Positions 1 through 7,658 of a stretch of DNA of 64,000 nucleotides are shown in pieces. The translations under genes and the position numbers were made by a program. Source of the DNA: Amycolatopsis deserti (lineage in GTDB: Bacteria; Actinomycetota; Actinomycetes; Mycobacteriales; Pseudonocardiaceae); contig NZ_BNAU01000003.1 in assembly GCF_014653945.1 (NCBI RefSeq), positions 372,001 to 436,000 of the forward strand. Reading direction: 5' to 3'. The notes below the pieces were generated by a model. That model did not search any database and was not told the origin of the DNA. It was given only the letters and a program-made list of their open reading frames with translations. Within the stretch, counting starts at the first letter, position 1; every line of letters starts with the position of its first letter.

Positions 1-148
1 GCAGGCCGACCACCACCCCGACGGCGATGGCGACCAGCAGCGGCACCTTCACCAGGACGAGCACAGCCGCCACGACGACGATCAGCCCGAACCGCGCGAG
101 CAGGTAAAGCGTCAGGTCGCGGCCCAGATGAGTACGGGTCTCGCTCAC
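1..148 (-). CDS. DUF4229-type small membrane protein, partial (C-terminus beyond window)
   Basis: The first 49 codons of a leftward gene are present; the rest lies beyond position 1. The GTG start is at 148-146. After a short polar N-terminus (SETRTHLGRDLTLYLLARFG) come two hydrophobic stretches, one rich in Val/Leu and ending in a lone Lys-Val-Pro turn. This layout matches small actinobacterial DUF4229 proteins, which have two N-terminal membrane helices and a charged tail. Function is unknown. No strong Shine-Dalgarno sequence precedes the start. The family call is from memory of the pattern and rests on one third of the protein. Confidence 0.55.
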   Translation of the reverse strand, partial: MSETRTHLGRDLTLYLLARFGLIVVVAAVLVLVKVPLLVAIAVGVVVGL

Positions 149-159
149 GTCTGAGGAGC

Positions 160-633
160 CTACGCGCCGGTGGCGGGCGGGTCTTCGAGCACCGTGTTGT
201 TCGGCCGCCCCTCGAACCGCGTGGACAGCACCACCGTGGTCCGCGTGCGCGCCACCCCGCCGATCCGCCGCAACCGCCCCAGGGTGTGCTCCAGCTCGTC
301 GACCGTCGGCACCCGGACCTTCACCACGAACGCCTCGTCGCCGGCGACCGCGTAGCAGCTCTCCACCTCGGGCAGCGCGCCCAGTTCCTTGGCCACGTCG
401 TTGTCGTCGGCGGTGTCGGTGGGCTGGATGCCGACCAGCGCGGTCACCCCCAATCCGACGGTGCTCGGGTTGACCGTCGCGTGGTAACCGGTGATCACGC
501 CGGCCGCTTCGAGCTTGCCGACGCGCTCGTGCACGGACGACGCGGACAGCCCCACGGTTCTGCCCAGCTCCGCGTAGGTGGCACGGCCGTTCAGGCGCAA
601 CGCGGCGATGATCTTGCGGTCCAGCGCATCCAC
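160..633 (-). CDS. Lrp/AsnC family transcriptional regulator
   Basis: 157 aa, full family length. Residues 1-60 are the AsnC-type winged helix-turn-helix (LDRKIIAALRLNGRATYAEL, then the recognition helix around SASSVHERVGKLE). Residues about 66-150 form the RAM ligand-binding domain (VTALVGIQ, then EVESCYAVAGDEAFVVKV). Such proteins form dimers or octamers on DNA and sense amino acids or related metabolites. The start is GTG at 633-631. It lies 11 bp downstream of the DUF4229 gene start on the same strand and is divergent from the BldC homologue across a 212-bp gap. The ligand cannot be inferred from the sequence. Confidence 0.93.
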   Translation of the reverse strand: MDALDRKIIAALRLNGRATYAELGRTVGLSASSVHERVGKLEAAGVITGYHATVNPSTVGLGVTALVGIQPTDTADDNDVAKELGALPEVESCYAVAGDEAFVVKVRVPTVDELEHTLGRLRRIGGVARTRTTVVLSTRFEGRPNNTVLEDPPATGA

Positions 634-845
634 GGACGCCAGCCTAAGGTGCCTTTACCCACAGGCGCCCACCACCGCCGCGCCAGTTGCTTAGCGTGCG
701 CAAGCTGGGCGTTTTGTCCATTACTACCCCTTTACCTATTGACAACCGTTCGAGTACCTGGCGGGTGAGATGCCACGATTGCCGTGTTGATCGAACCGGG
801 GCTTCGACCTCCGGTTTAGCACCTTGGTCGTTAAGGAGGCGGAAA

Positions 846-1055
846 ATGACCGCTAGCACGGGAGGGCGCCTGCTGACGCCCGGCGAAGTCGCCGCGTTGT
901 TCCGGGTCGACCCGAAGACCGTGACCCGGTGGGCGACCGCGGGCCGCATCGGCTCGATCCGCACCCCCGGCGGGCACCGGCGGTTCCGGGAGTCCGAGGT
1001 CAACGCCCTGCTGGCCGAGCTCACCACGGACGCGAGCGAGCCGTCCCGCGTCTGA
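846..1055 (+). CDS. bldC: BldC-family MerR-like DNA-binding protein
   Basis: 69 aa. The ATG at 846 is chosen because a strong Shine-Dalgarno AAGGAGG lies at 833-839; in-frame upstream sequence has no ribosome site. The protein is a single MerR-type winged helix (LLTPGEVAALFRVDPKTVTR followed by WATAGRIGSIRTPGGHRRF), nearly the whole length of Streptomyces BldC, including the GGHRR wing. BldC binds direct repeats cooperatively and delays development in Streptomyces; in other actinobacteria its role is less clear. A GC-rich hairpin at 1070-1101 probably ends the transcript. Orthology is strong on length and motif; a developmental role here is inference. Confidence 0.92.
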   Translation: MTASTGGRLLTPGEVAALFRVDPKTVTRWATAGRIGSIRTPGGHRRFRESEVNALLAELTTDASEPSRV

Positions 1056-1069
1056 CGAGGCGGTGCGAA

Positions 1070-1101
1070 CCCCGCGGACCGGCCCAGCCGGACCCGCGGG
1101 G
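1070..1101 (+). terminator. Hairpin downstream of bldC
   Basis: CCCCGCGG (1070-1077) pairs with CCGCGGGG (1094-1101), and a second CCGG/CCGG pairing lies inside. There is no T-run, as is common for actinobacterial terminators. It sits 15 bp after the bldC stop codon. Confidence 0.6.
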
Positions 1102-1186
1102 CCCGAGCGCGTCAAGGAGAACTCACGCCCGAGGGGTTACCCTCGGTACAGCAGTTCCGCGCCAACGCACTCGGAAGGGAGCGGGG

Positions 1187-1360
1187 ATGATCTACCTGCT
1201 CGCAGCGATCGGAGCGCTCACCATCGCTGTCCTGTTGTGGCGGGCCTTCGGCCCCGAGCACGTCGGAGTGTCCTCGCGAGCGACCGTCCCACCGGACGAC
1301 GACCCCGAGTTCCTGCGCAAGCTGGGCGAGCAGAAGCCGCCCAAGTCCGACGAGGACTGA
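1187..1360 (+). CDS. Small single-pass membrane protein
   Basis: 57 aa, starting at ATG 1187 behind a purine-rich site (GGAAGGGAG, 1174-1182). Residues 2-22 are one transmembrane helix (IYLLAAIGALTIAVLLWRAF); the rest is a polar, acidic and lysine-rich cytoplasmic tail (DDDPEFLRKLGEQKPPKSDED). I do not recognise a family with a known function. It lies between bldC and the convergent MinD-like ATPase, whose stop codon is 1 bp beyond this gene's stop. Codon use fits the neighbours and the ribosome site is good, so it is probably a real gene. Confidence 0.75.
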   Translation: MIYLLAAIGALTIAVLLWRAFGPEHVGVSSRATVPPDDDPEFLRKLGEQKPPKSDED

Positions 1361-1361
1361 T

Positions 1362-2459
1362 CTACCGCTTCCCCGGGAACGCGTCCGCCATCGTGGCGGC
1401 GAGTTCCAGCAGCGCCATCCGCGTCTCCGGCGTCAGGCGCTCCAGCTCGATCTCCGCGCCCTCTTCCAGGTGCGGGTCGAACGGGATCCGGCACACCGCC
1501 CTGGTCCGCGCCGCGAAGTGCGCGGCCAGCTTGTCCAGGTCCACCGAACCGGCCTTCGGGCGCACCGAGTTGATCACGGTCACCGACCGTTTCACCAGGT
1601 CGCCGTAGCCGTGGGCGTCCAGCCAGTCCAGAGTGGCCGACGCGCTGCGCGAACCGTCCACCGAACCCGACGACACCACGACCAGCGCGTCGGCCGCATC
1701 CAGCACGCCCTTCATGGCCGAGTGCATCAAACCGGTGCCGCAGTCGGTGAGCACGATGTTGTAGAAGTGCTCCAGCAGGTTGACCGTGCGCAGGTAGTCG
1801 CTCTCCGAGAACGCCTCCGACACGGCCGGGTCCTGCTCGCTGGCGAGGATCTCCAGCCGGCTCGACCCCTGTGAGGTGTAGGCGCGGACGTCGCTGTAGC
1901 GGGTGATCTTGTCCGCGTCCCGCAGCAGGTGCCGCACCGTCGCCGTGGTCTCGATCGGGATCTTCTGCGACAGCGTGCCGCGGTCCGGGTTCGCGTCGAC
2001 CGCGATCACCCGGTCCCCGCGCAGCGCGGCGAACGTCGAGCCGAGCGTGGTGGTGATCGTGGTCTTGCCGACCCCGCCCTTCAGGCTCAGCATCGCGATC
2101 CGGAAGCACCCGCGAAGCGGCTGGTTCACCCGCGCGACCAGCTCACGCTGCCGCTGCTCCTGCGGGCTCTCCCCCGGGTTGATCAGCTTGCCGGAGGCCA
2201 GGTAGACCGCCTTGCGCCAGCCGGACTGGGGCACGCGCTTCGGCGGTCGCACGGCACGCTCGGGGGCCGCGTGCCGCGGCCGCGAGGGCTGCGGCAGCGG
2301 CGGGTACGGGTACTGCGGCTGCCCGTACTGCTGCTGCAGCGGGGGCAGGTTCGGGTCGTAGCCGGGCTGCTGGGGCCGCGGCGGCGGAGGAGCCGGGTGC
2401 GAGGTGGAGTCGGTTCGTTCGTCGGAGAAGTAGGACTCGGGTTCGCGCGGCTCGGTCAT
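1362..2459 (-). CDS. EspI/MinD-like P-loop ATPase with proline-rich N-terminus (Rv0530-like)
   Basis: 365 aa from ATG 2459, which overlaps the ccsB stop as TGATG. Residues 20-75 are rich in Pro, Gln and Tyr; residues 118-365 form a MinD/ParA ATPase with a deviant Walker A KGGVGKTT (127-134) and a switch region VDANPDRGTLSQKI (from about 154). The motif QSGWRKAVYLASGKLINPGE just before the ATPase resembles EspI-type ATPases linked to ESX secretion. No ESX genes are present. In M. tuberculosis the similar Rv0530 also follows ccsA, so the position in the cytochrome c assembly operon is conserved. Its role there is unknown. Confidence 0.85.
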   Translation of the reverse strand: MTEPREPESYFSDERTDSTSHPAPPPPRPQQPGYDPNLPPLQQQYGQPQYPYPPLPQPSRPRHAAPERAVRPPKRVPQSGWRKAVYLASGKLINPGESPQEQRQRELVARVNQPLRGCFRIAMLSLKGGVGKTTITTTLGSTFAALRGDRVIAVDANPDRGTLSQKIPIETTATVRHLLRDADKITRYSDVRAYTSQGSSRLEILASEQDPAVSEAFSESDYLRTVNLLEHFYNIVLTDCGTGLMHSAMKGVLDAADALVVVSSGSVDGSRSASATLDWLDAHGYGDLVKRSVTVINSVRPKAGSVDLDKLAAHFAARTRAVCRIPFDPHLEEGAEIELERLTPETRMALLELAATMADAFPGKR

Positions 2460-3457
2460 CAGCCGACCCCGGCGTAGGAATGCAGGCCCGTGGTGACGAG
2501 GTTGACGAAGAACAGGTTGAACACCGTCACCGCGAACCCGAGGGTGTTGATGACCGCGGCGCGGGTGCCGCGCCAGCCCGCCGTGGCCCGCGAGTGCAGG
2601 TAGGCGGCGTAGACGACCCACGCGATGAACGCGGTGGTCTCCTTCGGGTCCCAGCCCCAGAACCGGCCCCACGCGGCCTCGGCCCACACCGCGCCGCACA
2701 GCACGCCGAAGGTGAACAGCGGGAACGCGAACACGGTGGTGCGGTAGGCGATGCGGTCGAGCACGTCCGCGGCCGGCAGCCGCGAGCCGAACCGGGCGAA
2801 GCGCTTCGGGTCGCGCTCGTGCGCGGTGCGGATCAGGTACAGGATGCTGGCGACGCCGGGCACCAGGAAGATGCCGGACGACGCGGCCGCCGCGGACACG
2901 TGGATGACCAGCCAGTACGACTGCAGCGCGGGCTGGACCGGCGCGGCCACGGTGTAGAGCATCGTGCCGCCGACGAACATCAGGATCACGACCGGCAGCA
3001 GCAGGAAGCCGGACAGGTGGCGGGCCGGGAACTTGCGGATCACCACGAGCCAGGTCACCACGGCGATGAACGTCACCGCCATGATGTATTCGTACATGTT
3101 GCCCCACGGCACGCGGTGCGTCGCCACACCGCGCAGCACCAGCGCGGCCAGGTGCAGCAGCGCGCCGAGGACCGCGAGCGAAGCGCCCATGCGGCCGATC
3201 CGCTCGGCGCGGCCACGGGCGGCGCGGGTCGCGGGAGTTTCAGCCGGAGGGGTGACGGACTCGGTGGTGTCCGGGCCGCCGGCGCCGACCAGTTCGCGGG
3301 CCCGCTCCCGGGTGCGCTCGGCCGCGCGGCGCCCCTTGGCGCCGAAGGACTGTTCGATGAGGAAGAAGACCAGCGCCAGTACGTAAATGGCGGTCGCTGT
3401 CGTGTAGGACCAGTCGCTGTACTGGGACAACGTTGCGTTAACAGCAGCGCCCGGCAT
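2459..3457 (-). CDS. ccsB: Cytochrome c biogenesis protein CcsB (System II)
   Basis: 332 aa polytopic membrane protein. With ResB it forms the System II synthase that carries heme outward and attaches it to apocytochrome c. The tryptophan-rich WWD heme-binding loop is visible as WGRFWGWDPKE (263-273), and conserved His residues flank it (H102, H186, H288). Residues 41-88 form a charged, Pro-containing cytoplasmic loop after the first helix. Start ATG 3457 lies 6 bp after the resB stop and the stop overlaps the following ATPase start, so the genes are translationally linked. Confidence 0.95.
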   Translation of the reverse strand: MPGAAVNATLSQYSDWSYTTATAIYVLALVFFLIEQSFGAKGRRAAERTRERARELVGAGGPDTTESVTPPAETPATRAARGRAERIGRMGASLAVLGALLHLAALVLRGVATHRVPWGNMYEYIMAVTFIAVVTWLVVIRKFPARHLSGFLLLPVVILMFVGGTMLYTVAAPVQPALQSYWLVIHVSAAAASSGIFLVPGVASILYLIRTAHERDPKRFARFGSRLPAADVLDRIAYRTTVFAFPLFTFGVLCGAVWAEAAWGRFWGWDPKETTAFIAWVVYAAYLHSRATAGWRGTRAAVINTLGFAVTVFNLFFVNLVTTGLHSYAGVG

Positions 3458-3463
3458 TTCCGC

Positions 3464-5062
3464 TTACCTCCGTTTGCCCGTGAGCAGCTCTTCCGCGATC
3501 CGGGTGAACTCCTCGCCGTAGCCCGCCTGGTCGGTGCGGGCGAGCCCGCCCACCTCGACCACGGTACCCGTCCCGGCCTCGGCGCCCGGGACGACCCGCA
3601 CCCACAGCCTGCGGCGTTTGATCAGCAACGACAACCCGAGGCCGAGGAACATCGCGACGGCGAACCCGAGCACGTACGTCTGCGTCGGGTCGTGTGAAAT
3701 CTGCAGCGACACGAAGCGCTGCACCCCGTCGAACCGCACCACCGTGCCGTCGTCGAGGGTGACCGACTGGCCGACGTTCAGGTTCGAGCGGGCCACCCGG
3801 GTGAGGCGGCCGTCGTCCACCATGGACTGGTCGATGGAGAAGATCGACTGGCTCTGCCCGGAGTCGAGGCCCAGGTCGCCGCGCATCACGTCGACCGCGA
3901 CCATCGGGTTGGTCATCTCCGGCCCGCCGCCGGTCAGCACGCCGCCGTGCAGCAGACCGTCCGGCGCGAACAGGCCGGTGACCGCGAGCTGCTTGGTGCG
4001 CCGCTCGAACGGGTCGGTGATGTTCGGCGGGTCGAACTTGGTCGCGCCCTCGTTCAGCGTCCCGGTGGGGTCGGTCGGGCGCCACTGCGTGGCCTGCGTG
4101 CGGGTGGTGCCGTCCGCCCAGGTGATCGTGAAGATCGGCGAGTAGCCGTTGCCGAGCAGGTAGACGCGGTCGCCGGCCAGCCGCAGCGGCGAGTTGACCT
4201 CGAGCAGGTAGTCGCGCCAGGTGCCGGTCTCCAGGTCCGCGCCCGCTTGGTACTGGACGTGCGACTTGTACTGGACGGGCTGGCCGGCCTCGGTGAACTC
4301 GGCGCTGAAGTCGTCGACCTTGACGCAGAACGGGTTGAGGTCGGTGCCGTCGACGCGCAGGCCGGGGCTGAACGAGTCGTAGGCGTAGATCCCGGAGTTG
4401 CAGAACTGGGACCCGTTGGCCTGGACGATCACCTGGCCCTCGTAGGTGTACATCTTGCCCAGCGCGAAGGCGATGATCAGCCCGAGCATCCCGAAGTGGA
4501 AGACCAGGTTGCCGGTCTCGCGGAGGTAGCCGCGCTCGGCGCTGATCGTGCGGGCGCCGCCGTCCTCTTCCCGCTCGACCGCGCGCCAGCCCTTGAGCCG
4601 GGTGCGGGCGGCGGCCAGGACCTCGTCCGGGTCGCGCGGGGTGGTGGCCTTGGCGAAGTGCGGCAGCCGGGACAGGTTGCGCGGGGTCAGCACCGGCTTG
4701 GCGCGCATCGACTTCAAGTACTCGACGCTGCGCGGCAGCAGGCAGCCGACCAACGAGATCATCAGCAGCAGGTAGATCGCCGAGAACCAGACGCTGGAGT
4801 AGACGTCGAAGAACTGCAGGCGGTCCAGCAGCGTGCCCCACCAGCCGTGGTCGGCGATGTACTGCTCGGTCTTCGGGGCGTTGAGCGTGCGCTGCGGCAG
4901 CAGGGCGCCGGGCAGCGCGGCGAGCGCGAGCAGGAACAGCAGGATCAGCGCGGTACGCATCGCGGTGAGGCCGCGCCAGGTGTTGCGCAGGAACGCCAGG
5001 ACCCGCTTGCCGGGCGAGTCGCGGTAGGGCTTGGGCTCCGGGGGCGCTTCGGTGGCGGTCAC
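3464..5062 (-). CDS. resB: Cytochrome c biogenesis protein ResB
   Basis: 532 aa from GTG 5062, which overlaps the ccdA stop codon (GTGA). The N-terminal half carries closely spaced membrane helices (TALILLFLLALAALPGALLP and a second and third helix before residue 220); a long extracytoplasmic domain follows, and a final helix lies near residue 470 (YVLGFAVAMFLGLGLSLLIK). This is the ResB arrangement. ResB partners CcsB in the heme lyase. The motif LVFHFGMLGLIIAFALGKM is typical of the family. It is the fourth gene of the leftward redox operon. Confidence 0.95.
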   Translation of the reverse strand: MTATEAPPEPKPYRDSPGKRVLAFLRNTWRGLTAMRTALILLFLLALAALPGALLPQRTLNAPKTEQYIADHGWWGTLLDRLQFFDVYSSVWFSAIYLLLMISLVGCLLPRSVEYLKSMRAKPVLTPRNLSRLPHFAKATTPRDPDEVLAAARTRLKGWRAVEREEDGGARTISAERGYLRETGNLVFHFGMLGLIIAFALGKMYTYEGQVIVQANGSQFCNSGIYAYDSFSPGLRVDGTDLNPFCVKVDDFSAEFTEAGQPVQYKSHVQYQAGADLETGTWRDYLLEVNSPLRLAGDRVYLLGNGYSPIFTITWADGTTRTQATQWRPTDPTGTLNEGATKFDPPNITDPFERRTKQLAVTGLFAPDGLLHGGVLTGGGPEMTNPMVAVDVMRGDLGLDSGQSQSIFSIDQSMVDDGRLTRVARSNLNVGQSVTLDDGTVVRFDGVQRFVSLQISHDPTQTYVLGFAVAMFLGLGLSLLIKRRRLWVRVVPGAEAGTGTVVEVGGLARTDQAGYGEEFTRIAEELLTGKRR

Positions 5063-5832
5063 AGCGGCAGCACCGTGTCCGTGACGAAGGCGTCGCGCAG
5101 CCAGCTGACCAGCTCGCCCCACAGGCCGGTGACCAGCAGGACCCCGACGACGAGGAGCAGCCCGCCGCCGAAGATCTGGACGCGGCGGCCGTTGCGGCGC
5201 AGCCAGTCGGTGGCCCGCACGGCCCAGCGCGCGCCGAACGCGATGAGCAGGAACGGCAGGCCGAGGCCCAGGCAGTAGACCAGGACCAGCAGGAACCCGC
5301 GGGCGCCGCTGGAGCCGGTGCCCGCTGCCAGCGCGAGCACCCCGGACAGCGTCGGGCCGATGCACGGCGTCCAGCCGAGCCCGAACACCGCGCCCAGCAG
5401 CGGCGCGCCGAGCAGGCCGCCGCGCGGTACGCGGTGCGACCGGACGTCGCGCTGCAGGGCCGGGATGAGACCGAGGAAGACCAGGGCCATCGCGATGGTC
5501 ACCACACCGCCGACGCGCTGCAGCAGGTCCTGGTTGACCAGCAGGGCGTCGGCGAGCCACACCAGGCTGCCGACCCCGGCGGCGAAGACGACGGTGAAGC
5601 CGAGCACGAACAGGCCGGCCGCGCCGACGACCGCGTACCGGCCCTTCTTGCGGTCCTCGTCCGCGGTGACGGCCGGGGCGTCGGCGCCGACCAGCGCGGC
5701 GAGGTAGGCGAGGTAACCCGGCACGAGCGGGACGACGCACGGCGAGGCGAACGAGATGGCGCCGGCGAGCAGGGCGACCCCGGCGGCGAGCAGCAGCGGC
5801 CCGGAGGTCGCCAGCTCGGTCACGGAGTTCAC
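5059..5832 (-). CDS. ccdA: Thiol-disulfide membrane transporter CcdA
   Basis: 257 aa with about six transmembrane helices. CcdA/DsbD-beta proteins carry reducing power from cytoplasmic thioredoxin to extracytoplasmic thioredoxins such as ResA, keeping apocytochrome cysteines reduced. The two reactive cysteines are C32 in ISFASPCVVPLVPGY and C157 in GLGWTPCIGP, both in the expected Pro-Cys context. The start is GTG 5832. The upstream region (5833-5953) holds an exact pair of 8-bp direct repeats and an 18-bp palindrome that may control it. The resA gene lies further upstream beyond the convergent open reading frame, so the two may not be one transcript. Confidence 0.95.
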   Translation of the reverse strand: MNSVTELATSGPLLLAAGVALLAGAISFASPCVVPLVPGYLAYLAALVGADAPAVTADEDRKKGRYAVVGAAGLFVLGFTVVFAAGVGSLVWLADALLVNQDLLQRVGGVVTIAMALVFLGLIPALQRDVRSHRVPRGGLLGAPLLGAVFGLGWTPCIGPTLSGVLALAAGTGSSGARGFLLVLVYCLGLGLPFLLIAFGARWAVRATDWLRRNGRRVQIFGGGLLLVVGVLLVTGLWGELVSWLRDAFVTDTVLPL

Positions 5833-5848
5833 GGTTCGAGGGTAAGCA

Positions 5849-5867
5849 GTGAGTTCGGTGTGAGTTC
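5849..5867 (-). promoter_or_regulatory. Paired 8-bp direct repeats upstream of ccdA
   Basis: On the minus strand GAACTCAC occurs twice (5867-5860 and 5856-5849), with starts 11 bp apart, or about one helical turn, and ends 17 bp before the ccdA start. This spacing is typical of tandem half-sites for OmpR/PhoB-type response regulators. Binding is inference. Confidence 0.35.
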
Positions 5868-5878
5868 ACCGGGATGGT

Positions 5879-5896
5879 CTCGGCCGATCGGCCGAG
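5879..5896. repeat. Perfect 18-bp palindrome
   Basis: CTCGGCCGATCGGCCGAG is its own reverse complement. It lies between the divergent ccdA and membrane-protein genes and could be an operator for a dimeric regulator or a short hairpin. Confidence 0.4.
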
Positions 5897-5953
5897 GACG
5901 GCTAGCCCTTCGACCGAAGCCGGCGCCGTGGTCCGCACCATACCTTTTCGGCC

Positions 5954-6523
5954 ATGACGATTCCGCTGCGTGCCCACGCGTTGCTGTCCGTGCTGGTCGG
6001 AGCGCCGCTGGTGTGGGAAATCACCCGCGTCGACCTGAGCCGTCCCGCGTCCTACGCGTTCCTGCTCGGCTGCGCGCTCGTCGCCGCCGCGCCGTGGCTC
6101 GCGCTGCGCTTCCGCTGGTGGGCCGGGGCGCTGCCGGCCGCGGCCGGGGTGCTCGGCTCGGCCGGGCTCGTGCTGCTGGCGGACTGGTTGCCCGCCCGGC
6201 CCGAGGTGGTGAACCTGCCGCTGGTCCAGGTGGCCGGCCTGATCGCGGTTCTGGTGATCGTGTTGCGCGACGCCGGGCCGTGGGGCGCGGCGCTGGGCGC
6301 GACCGGCCTCACGCTGTCCGCCGCGGCCGCCGCCGTGGCGATCCAGCAGTGGGCGCGGGTCTCGCCGCAGCTCGCCACGCCGCACCCGCCGACGGTCGCC
6401 GGGACCGCGTTCCTGCTGTTCGGCGGCGCGCTGGCGCTCGGGGTGTTCCTGCGGTCGGGTTACTCGGCCGCGAGCCGCTGGACCACCGGCTCGATGTCGC
6501 TCGCCAGGATCGACCGCAGGTAA
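5954..6523 (+). CDS. Orphan membrane-domain protein, possibly a truncated sensor histidine kinase
   Basis: 189 aa from ATG 5954. The first about 165 residues are five or six hydrophobic helices joined by short loops and ending FLLFGGALALGVFLRSG, which looks like the N-terminal membrane sensor of actinobacterial histidine kinases. No kinase domain follows. Instead the frame runs 64 bp into the 3' end of convergent resA, and its last about 22 residues (YSAASRW onward) are antisense to resA. It may be a kinase remnant left by a deletion, or a stand-alone membrane protein. Amino-acid pattern and codon use before 6455 look genuine. Confidence 0.55.
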   Translation: MTIPLRAHALLSVLVGAPLVWEITRVDLSRPASYAFLLGCALVAAAPWLALRFRWWAGALPAAAGVLGSAGLVLLADWLPARPEVVNLPLVQVAGLIAVLVIVLRDAGPWGAALGATGLTLSAAAAAVAIQQWARVSPQLATPHPPTVAGTAFLLFGGALALGVFLRSGYSAASRWTTGSMSLARIDRR

Positions 6524-7035
6524 ACCGCGGCCACCCGCTGCTGCTTGTCCAGGATGATCGTGGACGGCACGACGTTGCGCGGATAGCCGGACAGCTGCAG
6601 CAGGCTGCGGCCCGGCGGGTCGTAGATCGACGGGTAGGTCAGCTGCCGGTTGCGCACGAAGTCCCGCGGCGCCGAACGGTCGTCGTCGCGCACGTCGAGG
6701 CCGAGGACCTGCACGCCCTTGGCCTGGTGCGCCAGGTACAGCTTCTCCAGCTCCGGCGCCTCGGTGCGGCAAGGCGCGCACCACTGGCCCCAGATGTTGA
6801 TCACCACGACCTTGCCGGCGTAGTCCGCGACCGAGATCGTCTTGCCCTCGGTCATCAGGTCCTCGCCGGACAGGTTCGGGATCGGCTGCCGGTCGGCGCC
6901 CTCGTAGAGGATGTCGGTCTTGCCGCCCGGCGCGACGAACTCGAAGCTGCTGCCCTGGGACACCGCGTCCTTGCCGGTGCTGCACCCGGCGAGCACGAAC
7001 GCGCTCGCCAGGACGGCCGCGAGGATCCGCTTCAC
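6460..7035 (-). CDS. resA: ResA/TlpA-like lipoprotein thioredoxin
   Basis: 191 aa from GTG 7035, overlapping the previous stop as GTGA. Residues 1-18 are a lipoprotein signal (LASAFVLAGC, lipidated Cys18). The thioredoxin fold carries WCAPC at 85-89. Such proteins are anchored outside the membrane and reduce the heme-binding cysteines of apocytochrome c, with electrons from CcdA. The cis-Pro region NVVPSTIIL is present about 70 residues later. Gene order phosphatase-resA-(ccdA-resB-ccsB) matches Rv0525-Rv0529. The 3' end overlaps a convergent membrane open reading frame by 64 bp. Confidence 0.93.
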   Translation of the reverse strand: MKRILAAVLASAFVLAGCSTGKDAVSQGSSFEFVAPGGKTDILYEGADRQPIPNLSGEDLMTEGKTISVADYAGKVVVINIWGQWCAPCRTEAPELEKLYLAHQAKGVQVLGLDVRDDDRSAPRDFVRNRQLTYPSIYDPPGRSLLQLSGYPRNVVPSTIILDKQQRVAAVYLRSILASDIEPVVQRLAAE

Positions 7036-7658
7036 GCCCCGGTCACCTTCGGGTCGGTGGCGCCGGCCGGTTCGCTGTAGACGATCTTCACCAGCTCCTC
7101 GCCCTGGAAGACCAGGCTGGTCAGCGACGCGAGCGAGCACTGGCGGCGGCGCGGGTCGTGCCACAGCGGCTTGGCCTCGAGGAACCGGCGCAGCGTCCAG
7201 ATCGGCAGCTGGTGCGACACGCACAACGCCTCGTGGCCCTCGGCCTTCGAGCGGGCCCGCAGCACCGCGCCGAGCATCCGGTGCGCGATCTCCACGTACG
7301 GCTCGCCCCAGGACGGCAGGAACGGGTTGCGCAGCTTCGGCCAGTGCCGCGGCTGGCGCAGCGCGCCGTCGCCGACGGCGACCTTCTGGCCCTCGAACGC
7401 GTTGCCCGCCTCGATCAGCCGCTCGTCGGTCTGCACGTCCAGCCGGTGGGCCGCGGCGATCGGCGCCGCGGTCTCCTGCGCGCGCTGCAGCGGCGAGGAG
7501 ACGACGTGGACGATGTCGTGGGCGGCGACCGCCTCGGCCACGGTGAGTGCCTGGCGGCGGCCGCGCTCGGACAGGTGGAAGCCGGGCAGCCGGCCGTAGA
7601 GGATCCCGTCCGGGTTGTGGACTTCACCGTGCCGCAGCAGGTGCACGATCGTCGTCAC
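7032..7658 (-). CDS. Histidine phosphatase family protein
   Basis: 208 aa. The catalytic RHG is at residues 9-11 ([12 protein letters not shown]) and the second catalytic His is in [12 protein letters not shown]. Conserved phosphate-pocket residues appear in [11 protein letters not shown]. The substrate is unknown; the family includes phosphoglycerate mutases and broad phosphatases, and this member lacks the length and motifs of a true mutase. It overlaps hemL by 4 bp and resA by 4 bp, so it is co-translated between heme synthesis and cytochrome c maturation, as in mycobacteria (Rv0525). Confidence 0.88.
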   Translation of the reverse strand: MTTIVHLLRHGEVHNPDGILYGRLPGFHLSERGRRQALTVAEAVAAHDIVHVVSSPLQRAQETAAPIAAAHRLDVQTDERLIEAGNAFEGQKVAVGDGALRQPRHWPKLRNPFLPSWGEPYVEIAHRMLGAVLRARSKAEGHEALCVSHQLPIWTLRRFLEAKPLWHDPRRRQCSLASLTSLVFQGEELVKIVYSEPAGATDPKVTGA

